A DNA stretch of 64,000 nt from Cellulosimicrobium sp. Marseille-Q4280 (GTDB taxonomy: Bacteria > Actinomycetota > Actinomycetes > Actinomycetales > Cellulomonadaceae), in contig NZ_CALPBY010000003.1 in assembly GCF_943181405.1 (NCBI RefSeq), positions 558,001-622,000 of the forward strand, written 5' to 3'. The position numbers and the translations under genes were made by a program. This document shows, in pieces, positions 1 through 9,666 of the stretch. Positions within the stretch are counted from its first letter, which is position 1; each line of letters opens with the position of its first letter. A model generated the notes under the pieces. That model saw only the letters and a list, made by a program, of their open reading frames with translations. It had not been told where the DNA came from and did no database searches.

Positions 1-563
1 CCTCGTGCGGCCTGGTCGGCAGTCTCGGCGATGCGGCGCTCGCGCGTCTCCGGGCGGCGCGCCTCGACGACCCACCCGAGGATCGACCGCCGCACGCCCG
101 GCGTGAAGGCGTCGAACCGCTCGCGAGCCCCGGGCCGGGCCGCGAGCGCCGACGCGAGGTCGTCCGGGACGACGAGCGCCTCGGCGTCGTCGTGCCGGGT
201 CCAGGACCCGTCGGCCTTCGCCGCGTCGACGACGGCGCGCCCGGCGGCGGTCAGGCGGCCGTCGGCCTCGATGCGCGCGACCCGTTCCTTGCTGAGGCGC
301 GTCCAGCGGCTGCCCGGACGCCGGCGCGTGAACCACAGCGCGTGCCGCTCGTCGTCGACGGTCGCGGCCTGCCCGTCGATCCAGCCGAACGACAGTGCCT
401 CCTCGATCCACGGCTCGTACCCGGGCACGGGGTGCCCGCTCCCCCGGCGCCACGTCACGAGCCACACGCCAGGTTCGGGCTCGTCGTGGTGCTCGGCGAG
501 CCACGCGCGCCACTCCTGGGGCGTGCCGGCGTGGAACGCGGGGCGCCCCTGGTACTCGTCCAT
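1..563 (-). CDS. YdeI/OmpD-associated family protein, 3' end beyond the window
   Basis: The reading frame opens at ATG 561-563 (MDEYQGRPAF) and stays open to base 1, so about 187 residues are visible and the C-terminus is missing. The order of blocks, with an N-terminal WRAWLAEHHDEPEPGVWLV stretch, a central EALSFGWIDGQ, then LWFTRRRPGSRWT and a C-terminal RRIAETA segment, is that of the YdeI/YdhG family, small cytosolic proteins of uncertain biochemical role sometimes called bacteriocin-protection proteins. A GAGAGG stretch lies upstream of the ATG. It is followed across a hairpin by the stop of the GH92 gene on the same strand and shows no functional link to it. The family call is recognition by eye; the function is unknown. 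Confidence 0.8.
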   Translation of the reverse strand, partial: MDEYQGRPAFHAGTPQEWRAWLAEHHDEPEPGVWLVTWRRGSGHPVPGYEPWIEEALSFGWIDGQAATVDDERHALWFTRRRPGSRWTRLSKERVARIEADGRLTAAGRAVVDAAKADGSWTRHDDAEALVVPDDLASALAARPGARERFDAFTPGVRRSILGWVVEARRPETRERRIAETADQAAR

Positions 564-624
564 CCGTGGTGCCTCTCGTCGGTGGGGCACCAGCGTGCCC
601 GCTCCGCGCAGCGGGCGCCAAGGG

Positions 625-679
625 GACGGACGACCAGACCCGGGAGGCGTTCCCTCGGCGCCTCCCGGGTCGGTCCGTC
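625..679 (-). terminator. Hairpin terminator of the GH92 gene
   Basis: A 13-bp perfect stem (637-649 with 659-671, 9-nt loop) is extended by GACGGAC (625-631) pairing with GTCCGTC (673-679). It starts 3 nt past the stop at 682. There is no long U-tract, as is usual in high-GC actinobacteria. Confidence 0.75.
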
Positions 680-681
680 GG

Positions 682-3600
682 TCAGGAGCAGGACGGGATC
701 GTGACGGTCTGCTCGACCGTCTGCTCGCCCTCCTCCCCGGTGGCGGTCACCGTGACGTCCAGGTCGCCCGTCGCGGACCGCGCGGCGAACGACTGGTAGG
801 CACTCGCACCCGGTGCGACCGCGGCGAACGTCTTCGACCCCAGCGCGCTGGCGAGCACGACGTCGACCGGACGGTCGGCCGTGCTCGTCGCTCGGACCGC
901 GACGTACGGCTTGCCGGCGAGGCAGCGCGGGCTGACCTCGACGGTGACGAGCTCGACGTCGCCGGGCTCCTCGAGCGCGTCGATGGCCGCCTGGAGCGCG
1001 GTCCGCGCGTCGCGCAGCGCTGCGTCGGTCGCCGAGGCGTCCTCCAGGACCCCGGAGGCGGAGGCGAGTGCCGCGCGGAACGCCGCCCACGACTCGGGGC
1101 CGTACCCCTCGTCCGTCACGGCCTCCGCGCTCGTCACGAGGTTCTCCAGCCGACGGCGCTCGGCCGGCACGAGCTGGTCGCTCGCCAGGCCGAGGCGCCG
1201 CGCCCGCTCGTCGACCTGCGCCTGGGTGGCGCCCGCCGTGCCGAGGAGCTGTCGCGCGGCGTCGAGCTCGCGCGAGAAGACGCCCGCGTCGATCCGCCCG
1301 TACCGGTCGATCTCCGCCTCGAACGCCTCGGCGTCCTCGACCGACGCGGCGAGAGCCGCCGTGTCGGTCGGCGGGATCTCGACGTCGTCGACGTCGGTGA
1401 AGAACGTCATGCTGTCGAGGTTCGCGACGTACGGGTGGTCGGCGTACGCCTCGGTCGTCAGTCGCACGAACACCTCGTGCGTGCCGCGCACGGCGCGCGG
1501 CAGGTCGACCGTCGCCGTGCCGTCCACGGTCCAGCTCGACCCGGTGGTGGGCAGCGGCACGGTGACGAAGGGCTCCCCCGGGTTCGCCGGGTCGAACGCG
1601 TCGAGGTACACCGACAGCGCCGAGTTCTTCCCGGAGCGGTTCGCGTTGTGCACGTAGTGGACCGCGAGCTGGTCGAGCGCGCCCGACCCGAGGTCGACCT
1701 CGCCGTAGGCGAGCCAGTCGCCGTCCGCGGTGCCCCCGACGTTCGTCACCGGCCCGCTCGCCCACGTCGAGCTCTCGTTCTTCAGCCCGCGACCGGAGTT
1801 CTGCGTCCAGGCCTCGGACTCGACGACGACCTCCGTCGGGCCGCCCGGGGCGAACGTGAGGCTGTCGAGGTTCGCGACGTACGGGTGGTCGGCGTACGCC
1901 TCGGTCGTCAGGCGCACGAACACCTCGTGCGTCCCCTGGACCGTCTCGGGGAGCACGACCGTCGCCGTACCGTCCGTGGTCCAGCTCGACCCGGTGGTGG
2001 GCAGCGGCACGGTGACGAAGGGCTCACCCGGGTTCGCCGGGTCGAACTCGTCGAGGTACACCGACAGCGCCGAGCTCTTCCCGGAGCGGTTCGCGTTGTG
2101 CACGTAGTGGACGGACAGCTCGCCGAGCGGCAGGTCGCCGAGGTCGACCTCGCCGTACGCCAGCCAGTCGCCGTCCGCGGTGCCCCCGACGTTCGTCACC
2201 GGCCCGCTCGTCCAGGTCGAGGACTCCTTCTTGAGCCCCCGGCCCGAGCTCTCGGTCCAGTCCTCGGCCTCGACCGTCACCGTCGGGAAGTCGCCCGGCT
2301 GGCCCGGGCCCGCGGGGTCCTCGGCGTCGAAACGGAACCAGTCGAAGTTGCCGACCCAGCTGCGGCCAGACGGCGCGAGGAGCTCGAACGTCACGACCTC
2401 CGCGTCGACGAGCGCCTGCACGTCGCCGAGCTCCGCCGTCACCTCGGTGTACTTGCCCCAGCCGCTCGTCCCGGTGAGCGGGACGGTCGCGACCGTCGGC
2501 CCCGTGACGTCTCCGGCGTGCACGACGACCGTGCTCGGCGCCTCCGACGGGGCGAAGCTGGTGTCGTAGCGGACGGTGAGGTAGCGCGGCGCGACGGGAC
2601 CGGCAGGGCCGTCGAACGTCATGTCGCGGTACTGGACCCACGACCCGGAGCGCACGCCGCCGAGGTTCCCGGCGGAGCTGTTCGCCTCGTTCTTCAGCTC
2701 ACCGCCGGACCACGCCTCGGACCGCTCGGCCTCGAGCGTGCGGTAGCCACCGCCGGTGAGGTCGAGGGCGTCGGCCGCGGCACCGAGCCCGTCCGCGGCG
2801 AACCGCAGGGCGACGCTCGTCGCCGACTCGTCGGCGAGCACCTCCTGGGCCCGGCCGAGCGCCGCGGTGAAGCGGTCGAACGTGGCCGAGGAGTAGTTGC
2901 CGTGCCGCACGATGACGGCGTCGTCGACCAGCTGCCGGAGCACCTCGCGCTCCGCGGACGCGACGGACAGCCGCAGCGGGGAGCGCACCGAGACGCCCTG
3001 TCCCTGCAGCGCCGACGCGGCGACGCCGTCGGCGAGGGCCGCGTCGCGCAGGTGGACGTAGAACCGCGCGTCGGCGGACGCCGTCCCCGCGAGGGTCAGG
3101 GTCGCTGCGGTCTCCGAGGCCACCGTCACGGTGGACGTGACGCCGTCCGGCAGGCCCACGACGCTCGCGTCCCCGCTCGCGACGAGGTCCGTGCCGGGCG
3201 TCGCGGCGAACCGCGCGCCGTCGAGCGTCAGCGTCACGGTGGCGTCGACCGCGCCGCCGTCACCGGTCTGCACCGTCGTCGGGTCGGCGCTCGCGCGCGG
3301 GCCCTCGACGGGTTCGTCGGTGCTGGTGCTCATCGAGAACGCCGGCTCGGTGTCCGTGCCCCAGTCGCTCGGCTCCTCGCCCATCCGGAACGCGAGGTCC
3401 GCGCCCCCGACGACCGTCGGGTAGTCGAGCCACGTGTTGGCGAGGTCCGCGCCGTCGAGCGTCGCGGACTGCACGTAGAACGCGTCCTCGGACACGCCCT
3501 CGGCCGTCACCGCGAACGTGGCGCCGTCGTCGTAGGTGATGGTCGTGGAGTCGAAGAACGGCGACCCGATCTGGAACTGGGACGACCCGGCCGTCACGGG

Positions 3601-5823
3601 GAACAGCCCGACGGCCGCGGCGACGAACATCGTCGACATGGTGCCGGCGTCGTTGTCCATCGTCGGGAGCATGCCGCGCGGGTCGAGCTGGTAGACCTTC
3701 GTCCTCACCGGCGGGGTGAACTCGCCGCCGCCGCTCGGCACCGCGCTGGAGGACCCGGTCGCGATGTACCGGTTCCAGGTCTCCTTCGTGTAGATCGCGC
3801 GCGTCCACTTCTGGGTGAGGCTCGGCTCCCCCGTGTAGTTGAAGAGGTAGGGCGCCTGGAGGTCGATCTCGTTGGCGTTCGAGTGGAGCATCGCCGTGCC
3901 GTCGTCGGGTGCGTGCTCGCCGAACATGTGGCGCAGCGCGAGCCGTGCGGCCTCGGTGCCGCCCATCGCCTCGATCAGCGCGTCCATGTCGTACGCGTCG
4001 TACCAGTGGTACTGCCAGAGCGTGCCCTGGTAGAGGCTCGCCGCCTCGAACCGCTCGTGGTCGGCGCTCTGCCAGGAGCTGTCGGCGGCCCGCGGGGTGA
4101 GCAGCCCGACCGGCGTACCGTCGGCAGCGGTCCACGCGCCCGGCTTGGTGAGCTTGTCGATCGGCCACGCCGCCTGCTCGCGCAGGGTCTGCGCCTCGTC
4201 GGTGAGGCCGATCGCGTCGGCGATCACGGACAGGCCGTACTGGTCGTACCCGCGCTGCACGGACGCACCGGGGTTGCCCGCCACGTAGCCGCGCTCGAGC
4301 TCCGCGGCGCTGTACTCACCGACGAGGCGCTTCAGCGCCGGGTACGCCTCGTCGAGCCGGTCGAAGCCCTCGAAGCCCTTGGCGAGCGCGTCGGCCACGA
4401 CGACGGACGACCGCTCCCAGCGCACCGTCGGGACGGAGTGCACGAACCCGCCGAGCCCGCCGCCCGTGCCCGTCGACTCCGCGTCGGCGAACAGGTAGAC
4501 GAGCGACTGCACCATGTCGCGGTACAGCGCGGGGTCGATGTAGGCGATGACGGAGAACTTCCGGAAGTCGTCCCAGGTCGCCCACGAGTCGTAGTAGGTG
4601 AAGCCCTGGGCGCTGTGAACCGCACCGTCGACCCCGCGGTACGTGCCCGAGGTGCTCGTCGCGTTCATCGGCATGGCGAACATGCGGTAGAGGTGCGTGT
4701 AGAAGAGCTTCTGCAGGTCGCCCGTGGGGTCGGTCGCGGTCGACGCCTCGACGTCGACCCGCCCGAGCGTCGCGTTCCACTCGGCGCGCGTGCGGTCGCG
4801 GACCTCGTCGAACGTGAGGTCGCCGAGCTCGACCTGCTGGTCGAGTCGCGCCTGCTCGACGCTCACCGGCGACAGCGTGACCTGCAGGCCGACCTCGTCC
4901 GCGTGCGCCGGGTCGAACGTGAGGACCGCCCCGGTGTCACGGCCGTCCTGCGACGTCGCGTCGACGAGCTCGTCGTCGTCGCCCCACGTGGTGACCTTCG
5001 CGACCGGCTGCGTCGTCTGCGCGTAGTAGTAGAGCGTGTACGCCGCGTTGTAGAAGTAGCCGGTGACCTGGCCGCGGAGCGCCGCGCGCCCGTCGGCGAG
5101 CGTCTCCACGTCGACCGACGACGACGTCCGGCTCGTGTTGTTCGTCTCGAGGTCGACGACGAGGGTCGGCGTCGCGCCGTCGGGGAACGCGTACCGGTGC
5201 ACGCCCGATCGTGTCGTCGCCGTCACCTCGGCCTCGATGCTGCCCTCGGCGGCTCCGATCCCCCCGTCCGTCCCGGCGACGTTGCCGAGCGTCACCCCGT
5301 AGTAGCCGGGGCTGCCCGTCTCGGTGTCCTTCGAGAACGGGTGGGCGTAGGTGCCCGTCCCGGGGCGCGCGGTGTAGCTGCCCGACGTCGGCACCACGAG
5401 GATGTCGCCGCCGCCGCCCGAGCCGCCCACGCCGTCGAGGTTCGTGTGCGTGAAGCCGGAGATCTGCGACTGCGCGTAGTCGTAGCCCGTGTTGTTGCGG
5501 CCCGGCGTCGTGCGCGGGTTGACCTTCGCGAGCCCGTTCGGCGCCTGGGCGGCCGGCATGTCGTTGCCGTAGTCGCCCTCGGTGCCGACGAAGACGTCGA
5601 CGAGGGACGCGACGTCACGGTCGTCGGCGGCCGCCGAGGGGGCCTCCGTCGCGGACGCCACAGGGGCGAGACCCACCACGACGAGGGCGGCGGCGACGGC
5701 CCCGGCGAGAAGTCCGGAGCTGCGTCGGCGGACGGCGTGCCTCCTCGGTCCGGGGAGGGACGGCGGTGCGGCGGCGGGCACGGAGGGTGCGGCGCCTCGG
5801 TGGCGCGAAGGCCTGGAGCTCAT
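682..5823 (-). CDS. Secreted multimodular GH92 alpha-mannosidase with carbohydrate-binding and FIVAR modules
   Basis: 1713 residues from ATG 5823 (GAGGA upstream); longer N-terminal readings are unlikely because the signal peptide (basic start, hydrophobic LLAGAVAAALVVVGLAPVASA) begins here. Residues about 60-825 are a GH92 catalytic unit; members are Ca-dependent exo-alpha-mannosidases. The family block with acidic residues reads MDNDAGTMSTM (near 721) and the NEP-like block reads NANEIDLQAP (near 643); both deviate from the commoner GNxDxGxMSAW and NEPxxH, so linkage preference may differ from the neighbour. After it come a FIVAR-like helical stretch (about 958-1025), three CBM6/35-like beta-sandwich modules (about 1024-1171, 1178-1321, 1328-1471; the last two nearly identical), two FIVAR-like repeats (about 1478-1618) and a terminal domain with two cysteines (RCLAGKPYVAVRA ... 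PSCS) also found at the end of the next GH92. No sortase signal is visible. Likely acts outside the cell on yeast or fungal mannan. Confidence 0.9.
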   Translation of the reverse strand: MSSRPSRHRGAAPSVPAAAPPSLPGPRRHAVRRRSSGLLAGAVAAALVVVGLAPVASATEAPSAAADDRDVASLVDVFVGTEGDYGNDMPAAQAPNGLAKVNPRTTPGRNNTGYDYAQSQISGFTHTNLDGVGGSGGGGDILVVPTSGSYTARPGTGTYAHPFSKDTETGSPGYYGVTLGNVAGTDGGIGAAEGSIEAEVTATTRSGVHRYAFPDGATPTLVVDLETNNTSRTSSSVDVETLADGRAALRGQVTGYFYNAAYTLYYYAQTTQPVAKVTTWGDDDELVDATSQDGRDTGAVLTFDPAHADEVGLQVTLSPVSVEQARLDQQVELGDLTFDEVRDRTRAEWNATLGRVDVEASTATDPTGDLQKLFYTHLYRMFAMPMNATSTSGTYRGVDGAVHSAQGFTYYDSWATWDDFRKFSVIAYIDPALYRDMVQSLVYLFADAESTGTGGGLGGFVHSVPTVRWERSSVVVADALAKGFEGFDRLDEAYPALKRLVGEYSAAELERGYVAGNPGASVQRGYDQYGLSVIADAIGLTDEAQTLREQAAWPIDKLTKPGAWTAADGTPVGLLTPRAADSSWQSADHERFEAASLYQGTLWQYHWYDAYDMDALIEAMGGTEAARLALRHMFGEHAPDDGTAMLHSNANEIDLQAPYLFNYTGEPSLTQKWTRAIYTKETWNRYIATGSSSAVPSGGGEFTPPVRTKVYQLDPRGMLPTMDNDAGTMSTMFVAAAVGLFPVTAGSSQFQIGSPFFDSTTITYDDGATFAVTAEGVSEDAFYVQSATLDGADLANTWLDYPTVVGGADLAFRMGEEPSDWGTDTEPAFSMSTSTDEPVEGPRASADPTTVQTGDGGAVDATVTLTLDGARFAATPGTDLVASGDASVVGLPDGVTSTVTVASETAATLTLAGTASADARFYVHLRDAALADGVAASALQGQGVSVRSPLRLSVASAEREVLRQLVDDAVIVRHGNYSSATFDRFTAALGRAQEVLADESATSVALRFAADGLGAAADALDLTGGGYRTLEAERSEAWSGGELKNEANSSAGNLGGVRSGSWVQYRDMTFDGPAGPVAPRYLTVRYDTSFAPSEAPSTVVVHAGDVTGPTVATVPLTGTSGWGKYTEVTAELGDVQALVDAEVVTFELLAPSGRSWVGNFDWFRFDAEDPAGPGQPGDFPTVTVEAEDWTESSGRGLKKESSTWTSGPVTNVGGTADGDWLAYGEVDLGDLPLGELSVHYVHNANRSGKSSALSVYLDEFDPANPGEPFVTVPLPTTGSSWTTDGTATVVLPETVQGTHEVFVRLTTEAYADHPYVANLDSLTFAPGGPTEVVVESEAWTQNSGRGLKNESSTWASGPVTNVGGTADGDWLAYGEVDLGSGALDQLAVHYVHNANRSGKNSALSVYLDAFDPANPGEPFVTVPLPTTGSSWTVDGTATVDLPRAVRGTHEVFVRLTTEAYADHPYVANLDSMTFFTDVDDVEIPPTDTAALAASVEDAEAFEAEIDRYGRIDAGVFSRELDAARQLLGTAGATQAQVDERARRLGLASDQLVPAERRRLENLVTSAEAVTDEGYGPESWAAFRAALASASGVLEDASATDAALRDARTALQAAIDALEEPGDVELVTVEVSPRCLAGKPYVAVRATSTADRPVDVVLASALGSKTFAAVAPGASAYQSFAARSATGDLDVTVTATGEEGEQTVEQTVTIPSCS
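1411..2220. repeat. Intragenic direct repeat, 450-bp period, two copies
   Basis: Bases 1411-1770 recur at 1861-2220 with few differences; for example the block beginning CTGTCGAGGTTCGCGACG lies at about 1412 and 1862, and a second long identical block at about 1710 and 2160. The copies encode the two adjacent CBM6/35-like modules of the GH92 protein. The near identity at DNA level indicates recent duplication or ongoing gene conversion. Confidence 0.9.
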
Positions 5824-5890
5824 GGGGTCCTCGTGGTCGGGGTCGTCGTGAGGGTCGGCGGTCCGGACGGCCGCCGGGGCGATGCGGGAT

Positions 5891-5937
5891 GACAGCGGTG
5901 GCGCGGGCCGCCGGAGCGCGGCCCGCGCCACCCTGTC
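5891..5937 (-). terminator. Strong hairpin between the two GH92 genes
   Basis: A perfect 15-bp stem (5897-5911 with 5918-5932, 6-nt loop), extended after a one-base bulge by GACAG/CTGTC. It lies 10 nt after the stop of the upstream GH92 gene and 68 nt before the start of the next, so it may limit read-through between the two. Confidence 0.75.
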
Positions 5938-5946
5938 AGGGAGGGG

Positions 5947-8900
5947 TTACGAGCAGGTGATCGCCGGGTGGACGGCCGTGACCTGCTGCGGCTCGCCGTC
6001 CGGCGTGGTCACCGTCACGGTCACCTCGCCCTCCTCCACCTGCGCCGCCCGGACGGCGAACGACTGGTACGCGCTCGCGCCGGGGGCGACCTGCGGGAAC
6101 GCCTTCGCCCCGAAGTCCGTCGCGAGCTCGATCGCCGCGGGCTGCTCGCCCGTGTTGACCGCACGGACCGCCACGAACGCCCGCCCGCCCAGGCAGCGAG
6201 CCTGTGCGGTCACCTCGACCTGCGGCGCGGGCGCGACACCGGTCGCGTCAGTCGCCACCGCGAAGACGTGGAGGCGCGTGTTGACGGGCAGCGTGAGGCT
6301 CGTGAGCACCTTGCCGTCCGGGACGGAGACCGGTGCCGTGGCGTACAGGCCGCAGCCGAAGCGGTCCGTGCCCGTCCCGTTGCCGCGCGCGCCCGGCTTC
6401 GCGACGAGGATGTTGTCCGGCTCGGGCGAGCCGGTGCACCAGTCGCTCAGCGCGACCTGGACGGTCTCGCTCGTGCCGTCGGCGAACCCGAGGACGAGGT
6501 CGCCGCGCTGCGTGCCGTGGGTCGCGGTCCCGACGAGCGAGAGCGTGCTCGTCCCCCGCTGCGCCTCGGGCACCTCGAGCACCTGGCCGTTCGCCGCGAC
6601 GTTGTCCGGCTCACCGGCGGGCGGTGCGCCCAGCAGGTACGTCAGGTCCGTGCCCGGCACGGTCAGGTCGAGCCCCTGCACCACGCCGAGGTCGGCGAGC
6701 AGGTCGCGCAGCAGGTAGGCGCCCGTCCCGTCGAGGTCGGCGTTCGCGGCACCGGCGTCACCGATGCCGACGTTGTCGAACGCCCCGGCGATCCACGACT
6801 CGCCGGACACGACGACCTGGATCTCGCGCACGGCCTCGGTGCCCGCCGCGTCGCGCACGACGAGCCGCACGACGTGGCTGCCCGGCTCGGCGTCGGCGGG
6901 GGCCGACAGCGTGACCGTCCCCTCGACCGTCGCCGGGAGCCCGTCGGACATCGCCGACCACTCGGCGAGGTCCGTCGTCGCCGTGACCGCGCCGTCGGAG
7001 GTCACCTCGAGCGTGCCGCTCGACGTGCCCTCGCCCTGGGCGACGACCTGGACCGCGACCTCGGTCTGCCCGCCCGGGGCGAGCACCGGCTGACGCGGCG
7101 TCGCGCCCACGAACAGGCGCTCCACCGTCCCGTCGGCGGGCACGACGGCGCCCGGGGAGACCTCGGGGGCGGTCGCCCAGGCCGACGGCTCGGACCCGAC
7201 GGTGACGTCCAGCGTCCCGGCCGAGGTGAGCTCGTCCCCCGTGACCCACGCGCGGTCGAGCGCCTCGCCCCCGAGGGAGACGGACTGCGTGTAGTGCGCG
7301 TCCGGCGCGACCCCGTCCGCGGTGAGGTGCAGCGCGTCCCGGCCGAAGACGTCCGGGTCGAGCGTGATCGTCACGTCGTCGAACAGCGGCGTCGTCAGGC
7401 CCCACAGGTCCGTGCCCGGCACGATCGGGTAGACGCCGATCGACGACAGGACGTGCCACGCCGACATCGTGCCGAGGTCGTCGTTGCCGGTGACGCCGTC
7501 GGGGCCGTCCGTGAAGAGCGTCGCCGCGGCGCGCACGACGTCGGTCGTCTTCCAGGGCTGGCCGGTCCACAGATAGACGTACGGCGCGTGGAGGTTCGGC
7601 TCGTTGTTGGGGTTGTAGGTCTCCCAGCCGTAGTAGTCGTAGGTGCCGTTGACCCACACCTCGCTCGCGACGCGCGCCGGGTCCTCGACGAGCTCGTCGT
7701 AGGCGAAGAAGGCGTCGAGGCGGTCGATCGCGGCGTCGGTCCCGCCCATGAGGTCGAACAGGCCGGGCACGTCCTGCGGCACGAGCCACTGGTACTGCAC
7801 GGCCGTGCCCTCGTGGAACCCGTCGGAGTGCGCCGGGTCGGGGTCGCCCACGAAGAACCCGTCGGCGCTGCGCGCGCGGAAGTTCTCCGTGCGCGGGTCG
7901 AACACGTTGCGGTAGCTCTGGCCGCGCGCCGCGTAGCGGTCGGCGTCCTCGACGTGGCCGAGGCCGCGGGCCATCGTCGACAGCATGGCGTCCGCGAGGG
8001 CGTACTCCATCGTCGCGGACCCGCCGTGCTGCAGGTCGTAGTCGCCCGGCTTGCCCGAGCGTGCCGGCTCGTGCGGGACGAACCCGTCGCGCAGGTACTC
8101 GACGTTCGCGGCGCGCCCGTTGAAGGGCGAGTCCTCGGGCGGCACGCCGTCCGCGTTCTGCCTCAGGACCGCGTACGCCTCCTCCTCGTGCCCCGCGAGC
8201 AGACCCTGCTGCCACGCGCTGACGAGGAACGGCGTCGCCGGGTCGCCCGTCATGATGTTCGTCTCGACCGTGCCGTAGCCCCACCGCGGGAGCCAGCCGC
8301 CCTGCTCCGCCTGGCGCACGAGCGAGAGGGCCATGTCCGCCGACTCCTTCGGCGCCAGCAGGTACAGGAGCTGCTGCTGCGTGCGGTACGTGTCCCACAG
8401 CGAGTAGTTCTGGTAGTACGTGCCGGGCTCGCCCTCGACGCCCGCCGTGTGGACCTCCTGGTCCCAGCCGCGGTACCGGCCGTCGACGTCGGACGCCGTG
8501 TTCGGCGCGAGGAAGCTGCGGTACAGCGACGAGTAGAACGTGCGCAGGTCGGTCTCGTCGCCCTGGCCGACCTGGACCAGGCCGAGGCGGTCCTCCCAGG
8601 CCGAGCGCGCGGCGTCGTGCACGGCGTCGAACGTGCCCGCCTCCGCGACGAGGTTCGCCGCGGCGCCGTCCGCGCCGACGTAGCTCATCGCCGTGACGGC
8701 CTCGACGTCGAGGTCGCCACCGGTCGTGTCGAACGTGACGTAGGCGCCGCGGCGCTGCTCGCCGCCGCTCGCAGCGTCCGAGCCCGCGGTGACGGTGTCG
8801 CCGTCCCAGGTGCCGTGCGCCGTGAACGGTCGGTCGAACGTCGTGCGGGTCCAGATCGTCTGCGGCTCGGTGTCCTGGCAGAAGCCGCGGACGGTGATCT

Positions 8901-9582
8901 CGGTCTCGACCGTGCGGTCGTCGACGACGCGCACCTCGGACGACGTGACCCGGTTGAGCGCCTGGCCCGTGTTGAGCAGCACGTTCGCCTGCTCGGTCGC
9001 GGGGAACGTGTAGCGCTGCACGCCCGTGCGCTCGCTCGCGGTGAGCTCGGCCTCGATCGTGCCGGCCGCGGACTGCAGGCCGACGCGGTAGTAGCCCGGC
9101 GAGGCCTCCTCGTCGTCGTGCGTGTACGGGAGGGCGTAGGACGCGTAGTCGGTCGCCGTCACCGCGCCCGTCGTGGGCAGGACGGGCAGCGGGCCGCCGA
9201 GGCCGCACCCGACGCCCGAGAGGTGCACCAGGGAGAAGCCGCGCACCGACGTCCGGTCGTGGTCGTACCCCACGTTGTGCCCGTTGTCGGGCGAGAGCTG
9301 GACCATCCCGAACGGGACGGCCGCGCCCGGGTAGGTGTTGCCGTCGTCCTTCGTCCCGATGAACGGGTTGACGAGGTCGACGAGCGGCCCCTCGACCGCG
9401 GCGGCAGCGGCGTCGTCGGACTCCGTCGCTGTCGGGGCGGCAGGCGCGGCCACGGCTGCGGCGGCCGGGACGAGGAGGGCGGAGGCGGTGAGCAGCGCGA
9501 CGGCGGCGCGCGCCGGCACCGGACCGCGCGTCGAGGCAGGGCCTCGACGACTCTGGCGCGTGCGCCTGCGGAGGAAGGTCAT
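5947..9582 (-). CDS. Secreted GH92 alpha-mannosidase with NEW3 and NPCBM-like domains
   Basis: 1211 residues from ATG 9582 (GGGAGA 8 nt upstream). A signal peptide with a hydrophobic core around residues 27-45 ends near AVAA-PAA. The GH92 unit begins near residue 66 with VDLVNPFIGTKDDGNTYPGA and carries the canonical blocks NNEPNLHAPYVY (near 660) and GNDDLGTMSAW (near 698), which hold the acidic catalytic and calcium-binding residues of the family. A NEW3-like Ig fold (about 835-935), an NPCBM-like module (about 940-1120) and the same two-cysteine terminal domain as the downstream GH92 (RCLGGRAFVAVRA ... AITCS) follow. It is first in the pair and sits behind the promoter with the LacI-type palindrome at 9667-9682. 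Expected role: extracellular release of mannose from mannan or glycoprotein glycans. Confidence 0.92.
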   Translation of the reverse strand: MTFLRRRTRQSRRGPASTRGPVPARAAVALLTASALLVPAAAAVAAPAAPTATESDDAAAAAVEGPLVDLVNPFIGTKDDGNTYPGAAVPFGMVQLSPDNGHNVGYDHDRTSVRGFSLVHLSGVGCGLGGPLPVLPTTGAVTATDYASYALPYTHDDEEASPGYYRVGLQSAAGTIEAELTASERTGVQRYTFPATEQANVLLNTGQALNRVTSSEVRVVDDRTVETEITVRGFCQDTEPQTIWTRTTFDRPFTAHGTWDGDTVTAGSDAASGGEQRRGAYVTFDTTGGDLDVEAVTAMSYVGADGAAANLVAEAGTFDAVHDAARSAWEDRLGLVQVGQGDETDLRTFYSSLYRSFLAPNTASDVDGRYRGWDQEVHTAGVEGEPGTYYQNYSLWDTYRTQQQLLYLLAPKESADMALSLVRQAEQGGWLPRWGYGTVETNIMTGDPATPFLVSAWQQGLLAGHEEEAYAVLRQNADGVPPEDSPFNGRAANVEYLRDGFVPHEPARSGKPGDYDLQHGGSATMEYALADAMLSTMARGLGHVEDADRYAARGQSYRNVFDPRTENFRARSADGFFVGDPDPAHSDGFHEGTAVQYQWLVPQDVPGLFDLMGGTDAAIDRLDAFFAYDELVEDPARVASEVWVNGTYDYYGWETYNPNNEPNLHAPYVYLWTGQPWKTTDVVRAAATLFTDGPDGVTGNDDLGTMSAWHVLSSIGVYPIVPGTDLWGLTTPLFDDVTITLDPDVFGRDALHLTADGVAPDAHYTQSVSLGGEALDRAWVTGDELTSAGTLDVTVGSEPSAWATAPEVSPGAVVPADGTVERLFVGATPRQPVLAPGGQTEVAVQVVAQGEGTSSGTLEVTSDGAVTATTDLAEWSAMSDGLPATVEGTVTLSAPADAEPGSHVVRLVVRDAAGTEAVREIQVVVSGESWIAGAFDNVGIGDAGAANADLDGTGAYLLRDLLADLGVVQGLDLTVPGTDLTYLLGAPPAGEPDNVAANGQVLEVPEAQRGTSTLSLVGTATHGTQRGDLVLGFADGTSETVQVALSDWCTGSPEPDNILVAKPGARGNGTGTDRFGCGLYATAPVSVPDGKVLTSLTLPVNTRLHVFAVATDATGVAPAPQVEVTAQARCLGGRAFVAVRAVNTGEQPAAIELATDFGAKAFPQVAPGASAYQSFAVRAAQVEEGEVTVTVTTPDGEPQQVTAVHPAITCS

Positions 9583-9666
9583 CGGTGGTCTCCCGTTCGT
9601 CCCACGACCTCGTGGGGATTCGTCGGCTGTCGGCAGCGGCGCCGGACGCCCTACCCTCACATTCTT

